A DNA stretch of 64,000 nucleotides, taken from assembly GCA_036936605.1 (NCBI GenBank), contig JAUPFV010000001.1, forward strand, positions 342,747,081 to 342,811,080, in the 5' to 3' direction. Positions 59,378 to 64,000 of this stretch are shown here, piece after piece. Positions within the stretch are counted from its first letter, which is position 1; each line of letters begins with the position of its first letter. The notes under the pieces are model-generated. The model was not told where the DNA came from. It saw only the letters and a program-made list of their open reading frames with translations, and ran no database searches. The DNA is from Limnanthes douglasii subsp. nivea (Eukaryota; Streptophyta; Magnoliopsida; Brassicales; Limnanthaceae). Made by a program: the position numbers and the translations under genes.

Positions 59378-59860
59378 ATGGTTGATGATGCTTATAAATC
59401 TGGTTCTAAGCAAAACAAATTAGGGTTTGAAATTAAGGTGAATTATTCAGTTAAGAATAAGGATAAGTTGTATGGTAAGATAATGGAAAATAGTTATGTT
59501 TTAAGAAAAACAAAATTAAATTTTCAATTAGATATTGGAGGAGTTCTAGAATATGTCGAACTTATTGGTGCAATGGCTAGAGAAAAGCCTAATGTGAAAG
59601 TTTGTGATAAAGTGAATGTGGTTGTGGAGTCTTTAAATGATAAAGAAGCTGATATAATCTCTCATTCTTTGAAGAGTTTAGTTCTTTCCAACGAAAACAA
59701 TAAAGAGAAAAATAAAGATAAAAGTGCGAACGTTAGAAAAAACAAACTACTAATTGTGGATCTTGCAGGATCAGAAAAAATGGGAGAGGCCTATAAATTG
59801 TTTGGGAGTTGGGGAAGAATTTCCACGCTTGGCAGGTTATTGTTGGATCGCAAAACATGA
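59378..59860 (+). CDS. 160-aa ORF with kinesin-like VDLAGSE motif inside LTR element
   Basis: Open frame in the retropepsin-family element, downstream of an FDKxVYDDDY remnant. It is Lys- and Asn-rich. Residues 118-134 read VRKNKLLIVDLAGSEK, matching the switch II block of kinesin motor domains (VDLAGSER), and the preceding Asn/Lys-rich stretch resembles the loop before it in plant armadillo-repeat kinesins. No P-loop, switch I or later motor blocks are visible, and the following residues (MGEAYKLFGSWG) do not continue the kinesin pattern. An overlapping frame, 59809-60069, continues to near the polypurine tract. Either a captured exon fragment or chance; not a functional motor. Confidence 0.4.
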   Translation: MVDDAYKSGSKQNKLGFEIKVNYSVKNKDKLYGKIMENSYVLRKTKLNFQLDIGGVLEYVELIGAMAREKPNVKVCDKVNVVVESLNDKEADIISHSLKSLVLSNENNKEKNKDKSANVRKNKLLIVDLAGSEKMGEAYKLFGSWGRISTLGRLLLDRKT

Positions 59861-60086
59861 AACAATTTACAATTCCCATAGACACACTATATATTAGAGC
59901 AGTTGAGAAATCAGAAACTATTATTCCAGCTATTGAATATCAGGAAAATGTTTTACTTGTTCTTGATGGTGTGACTGAATCAACACAATTAAACAAGTTT
60001 TTTCGTGGCAATAGTTTATATTACGATTGTATCTACAAAGTATTGATCTTGCTAATGATGAGAATTTAAAGACGAATTCTTCTCAT

Positions 60087-60097
60087 GTGGGGGAGAA
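60087..60097 (+). other. Polypurine tract
   Basis: GTGGGGGAGAA immediately before the 3' LTR start TGATGTG. Confidence 0.75.
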
Positions 60098-60471
60098 TGA
60101 TGTGTTCCAGAAACAGGTCCTGTTTTTTACTCGGATATCAAAACTGGGCGATATAGGTACTCAAATCAAACACCTTGACGAGCCTAACGAGTTTCAAAAG
60201 CGTGGCACAAATTTTGAACCCGAAATTATATCATTTAGAACATAAAAGCTATTTTTTGTGTATTTTTTTATTATTATTAATATTTTAATACATTTATGTA
60301 ATTTTAATGTTTTGATATTGGGGTTTTGGTATTTTCTATTTAAAGCATCCTATACCTTAAGTTTTGGATTAGTTTTGTTAAATTGATAATTTTTTGAAAC
60401 TTACGAGTTCTATCTACCTTAAAGTTAGGGTTCTATCTCCTTTGTTTCCAATTAATATTTTGCATATATCA
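60098..60471 (+). repeat. 3' LTR (374 bp)
   Basis: Starts TGATGTGTTCCAG, ends GCATATATCA. The copia RT frame resumes directly after it. Confidence 0.82.
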
Positions 60472-60605
60472 ATTTCATTTCTTAAAAAAAAATTACATTT
60501 AAAATTTCAAACAAAGAATTTAGAACTTTTAAAGTATTTTACGGGGTTTAAAATAACAAGGGCGAACCAGCTCTTGTTACACTCGTGGTTTTTTGCGCAA
60601 GGAGA
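60472..60605 (+). pseudogene. Copia reverse transcriptase, last surviving part
   Basis: ISFLKKKLHLKFQTKNLELL, then KYFTGFKITRAN, matches the copia RT region normally reading FQTKDLG-LKYFLGIEVARS. Similarity ends abruptly after the RAN residues at about 60570; the rest of RT, RNase H and the 3' LTR are gone. Confidence 0.75.
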
Positions 60606-62159
60606 CTAAATAAATAACCTAAATAGTTTAAAATTTTAAGATTTTTTAAATGATGGACCCTTCATAGAAATACAACCGATTTTGATTTTTGTTTTTCATA
60701 TGAGACATATCATATTATGTGATACATCTTGATATAATTATTCCATACTATGCGATCATAAAGCTCAATATTGTATACCCTAAAATATCATCAAATATGT
60801 GATTAATTAAAGTAAAAGGGAAAAAGTATATAGGATGGTAAGTTCAAATCTCTAAAAATACACAAAACGTCCGCTAGTCACTTTTTTTTCTTCACCAGAG
60901 TTGAACTCGCTAACCACTCGGCTAGTCACTTTTTTTCTTCACCAGAGTTGGACTGGCTAGCCACTCGACGTAAGACACTTTTCTTCTATACATTAATATT
61001 TTCATATGATCCATTTTTTTGCGAATTACTTTTAAATTTTTCATTATCTTATTTTTTTGAATATATGAGACATATGTATTCTCCAAGAGTTGATGATTAA
61101 CAATTATTGTTGATATGTCTGTAATATTGTTCGCAACCCATACAAACACGCCTACATTATCATGTAAAAAATTCAAAAAATTAGTCGCTCTTAATTAAAA
61201 TAACTTATCCTAAGTTGAATGATACACATGCTTCTATATTATATTGCCCCCAAATTTTATATAAGTTTAACTAACCTCGCCGATTGTCGTCGGTCATTGA
61301 TCTCGTTTATATTAAAAATAAATAATATTGATCATATTACAAATAAGTTAATTGACAAAGATTGTATATCAATCTCTCATACATGTTTCTCATCTTGCCT
61401 AATTCCAACATAAAAACCATATATAAATTTGATGCACTAATGAAGAAAGGACGGGATGCATGCATCGTATGAAGCCATGAAATATCTAAAATAATATTAT
61501 ATAAGAAAAACATATTAGCACCATTAAAATGAATTTACATATCTTATTACTATCATCAAAGCCTATTGTTATCATGATTATTGGCTCTTATTACTATCAA
61601 TAGACTTTTCTTTTGGTCATATCGTACATTGTATACATATGAAAAATATACAAATGATAGTTATTAAAATAACTAGCATACTTTTAAATATTCTCTCTAT
61701 TTATAAAAATAGAACACTATAATAGATAAATATTCTCCTGAATATTTATCAGATTATCATGCTCAACGTTGTTACATAAACAACCCAAAATGATACAATG
61801 AGTCGATCGGTCGTCATCGTTACTAGATGAACATAGAAAACATTAACGACTTGATAGACAATTTGCAACTTATAATTTCGTAGGTTGGCGGTTGAGAAAC
61901 TTTTATATTTAACATAATCGCTCATATTTTCTTTTCATATATTTTTTTATTGATAACCTTCATTTATATTTTCAATTTATGTTCTTCTTTTTCCTTATTG
62001 AATATCATAACCCTAAAATGAGCATTGAATATCTAACATCTACTTACTATGGTTATTAAATTTAATTAATTTAAAAATAATTATACTTTACAATATATAA
62101 TAGGAGTATTATTGTTTATTGTTTGTATATCATATTGATCTACTATTGGGATTATTTAG
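60606..62159. other. AT-rich spacer with a tRNA-like tandem duplication
   Basis: No gene. At 60872-60968 a 48-bp unit is duplicated. On the minus strand each unit carries GCCGAGTGGTTAGCGAGTTC or a variant, with A-box- and B-box-like words too close together for a normal tRNA, followed by an A-rich run. Confidence 0.5.
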
Positions 62160-62900
62160 TTATCTACCTTTAATATTCCAATAAAATCATAACCACTGGT
62201 TAATGTAGTTTGACATCTCCAAATATTCAAGTATTTTGAAGTAGGCATGTACTTTTTCAATAGATCAAATAATATCTTAGTTGTTGCTTTAGTAGTTACT
62301 ATATTAAAAACATATGTTGCACACTTAATTACTTATTTGGATAATGAAATAGGTAAATAACTAAATATATATGAGCGACCATATTTTGAATAATCTCATG
62401 TAATATATAGATTCTTTGCTTAGATACACAATTCATTGTAGGCGAATACAACTTGGTATATTGAGGAACGATCCCGCATTACTTTAGGGAGAAAACAAAT
62501 TAATAATGATGTTGTTTACTTGATCCATTATGGCAACCATAATATTCATTGCCACAATCCTAAATTCATATACCTCAACCTCAATCTTGAAGAACTTTAA
62601 TTTTTCAATTAGTTCATATTTCTCAAGAAGCGTGTAGATTTACTTGTATAATGAATAGTTGTATATGAATAAAATAAAGTACGTTTAGAAATTCCATGAC
62701 GTTATAGAGAATACGCCATTTTTATATATAAATTTATTCTAATTTTTATGCACGAGAGGCACCAAAGTTTATTTGTTTGATCAGATTTCATTTAATACGC
62801 ACACCACATGTATAAAAGTAGATGCAAATCAAGAAGATCTAAAATAAATTAGCAAGAAGCTCGCCAATTGTATTATTAGAAATATGACCTAAGCATATGT
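62160..62900 (-). pseudogene. Ty1/copia integrase relic
   Basis: Minus-strand frames give CGIVPQYTKLYSPTMNCVSK (matching GIVSQYTxPxTPQQNGVAER in copia integrase), then YVFNIVTTKATTKILFDLL and MPTSKYLNIWRC (matching YLLNRVPSKAVPKTPFELW and PSLRHLxIWGC). Upstream sequence to about 62900 is weakly compatible with the integrase core. No LTRs found. Strongly decayed and in the opposite orientation to the copia element ending at 60605. Confidence 0.6.
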
Positions 62901-64000
62901 GCAAAATGTAGGTTGGTTTTTCAAAAGTTACTTGAATATATACATTCATAAAAAGATGGTAATTGAAAATATTATTCTACAGTTATAATTATCATTATGA
63001 TCTAAAATACTAGTATCAACATATCGATTGTCATGATACAAATAATTATTTTTTTAAATGAACAAACATAACCATAATTTTCAACAATTATATTGCAATA
63101 TCCTTCTTAAAATATACACATAAAACTTCATCCAAAAATAAAGATGACATAAATTCAAAGCCAAATTATTTTTATAAATAACACCGATACGAGGGCACAC
63201 ATTCCTAGTTACTGTAAATACCAAAATCTCTCATCACTAGGATTTTGGATTCAAAGTGTACCCTGAAAATAGACAAACATATGAGCTGAGGTTGTTTTAT
63301 AAATCTATAAAGTATCATGTTATACTAAAATTATATTCACTTATGAACATTATATAAATGTGAACTTTATGTGTATAGTCATTCAAGATTTCTATTCTTT
63401 ATAGTCATTCTTTATATGGTTCATAATCTTTGCAGTGGCATGCCTTTAATTTTGTATACCAATCATTTTCTTTTGTTTAATTCTATTTGAACTAGATCTA
63501 GATCCTATATTATTTACAATTGTACTAATTTCTTATGCTTGTTATCCAAACTCATATTTGACATTTGCTACATGGGTCTTTTTTCTTCCACGAACCTGTT
63601 TCCCGTACTCGTGCATAAGGTTAGAAATAAAAGTGTTAATATCACATATGACCACTTGGAAGACGTAAGTGGTCTAAAACTAATAAGTCGCACGAGAAGC
63701 AACGTGAAAATTTATTACACAATGATCGTTTGTGAGAGTTTAACTTTATGTGTATTTAACTTAATATACAGATAAGTCATCCTCATGACATGCTCATAGA
63801 TTCTCCTTCAGGTCCTTAGTTTAAACCTTACAGGAATTAACAAAAAAAAAATCTAAATGGACAAGTATGTCATTAGAAAATTTTATCTAACGGGTAAAAA
63901 ACTCAGAATCACCATCGGAACCATTTTATATAATACATATAATTATTAGCTTGTAATGTTCCCACATATAAAAGTACAACATCTCATCATGTGTAATTTT
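62901..64000. other. AT-rich spacer, no gene seen
   Basis: Short frames only. The longest (63539-63775, plus) has no recognisable domain. Confidence 0.5.

Larger units (their letters stand above)
57331..60471 (+). mobile_element. Retropepsin-family LTR element with nested rearrangement
   Basis: LTRs 57331-57720 and 60098-60471 share GAAACAG-TCCTGTTTTT, a CTTAAGTTTTGGATTAGTTTT block and an ATATCA end. A Met-type primer site follows the first and a GTGGGGGAGAA tract precedes the second. Copia RT is interrupted here and rejoins (ESI to SFLKKKL). The LTR start TGATGT and the FDKxVYD motif (59217-59250) tie it to the element at 1-2093. It has no RT. The interior contains a gag start, a palindrome, part of another related LTR and a 160-codon ORF. 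Confidence 0.82.
35429..60605 (+). mobile_element. Ty1/copia element (host of the nest), split into three parts
   Basis: Parts are 35429-38465, 56807-57330 and 60472-60605. It starts with an LTR (35429-35619) and a Met-tRNA-like primer site, then decayed gag, protease, integrase and reverse transcriptase in one direction. Two LTR elements interrupt it. At both insertions the RT protein similarity resumes at the next residue after removing the insert and one target copy. RT similarity ends near 60605 and no 3' LTR was found, so the 3' end is lost. Dense stops and frameshifts make it long dead. Confidence 0.8.

Noticed and set aside
1..64000. CRISPR array, operon-like defence cluster or rRNA genes
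   Set aside because: No regularly spaced direct repeats with unique spacers, no bacterial gene organisation and no rRNA sequence were seen; the window is plant nuclear DNA.

Overview
The window looks like nuclear DNA of a flowering plant, most likely a eudicot. It is AT-rich. Its one intact gene is a spliced plant DNA polymerase eta with 16 short exons, and almost everything else is plant transposable-element debris (Ty1/copia, Ty3/gypsy with antisense ORFs, hAT and Mutator-like elements). I cannot name the species from the sequence.

Layout. 1-2093: minus-strand LTR retrotransposon that keeps only a retropepsin-type region, its left LTR cut by the window edge. 2423-4413: decayed hAT (MYM/TTF type) with terminal inverted repeats, an 8-bp target duplication and an exact-looking 514-bp internal tandem duplication. 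5.6-6.1 kb: inverted clusters of a short motif. 6525-6959 and 18066-18455: two copies of one palindromic Mutator-like MITE, one on each side of the gene. 9565-17790 (minus): POLH; I could close its reading frame over 16 exons (2100 nt, 699 residues). Its eighth intron carries a 623-bp hAT MITE with perfect TIRs and TSD. 18.7-35.4 kb: AT-rich DNA with decayed gypsy gag (19.6-20.5 kb, minus), two related copia relics (27.9-31.6 kb, minus) and an unrecognised decayed coding region (32.2-34.3 kb, plus).

35.4-60.6 kb is a nest. A copia element (plus) starts with an LTR and primer site at 35429. Its pol is split by an 18.3-kb gypsy element (about 38466-56806, plus), which is itself split inside the protease region by a 9.1-kb gypsy element of apparent Tat type (40941-50029, minus). 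The copia reverse transcriptase resumes at 56807, is split again by a 3.1-kb retropepsin-family LTR element (57331-60471) and resumes at 60472. Both gypsy elements carry an antisense ORF between integrase and 3' LTR, and the two antisense proteins are recognisably related. The 3.1-kb element contains a large palindrome, part of another LTR of the same family, and an ORF with a kinesin-like VDLAGSE motif. 60.6-64 kb is AT-rich with a copia integrase relic (62.2-62.9 kb, minus).

POLH is the only gene with an inferable cellular role (translesion synthesis past UV lesions). I found no rRNA gene, no convincing full tRNA gene, no CRISPR array and no operon-like system. The most unusual material is the paired antisense ORFs, the retropepsin-only family at both ends of the window, and the kinesin-like ORF inside one of its members.
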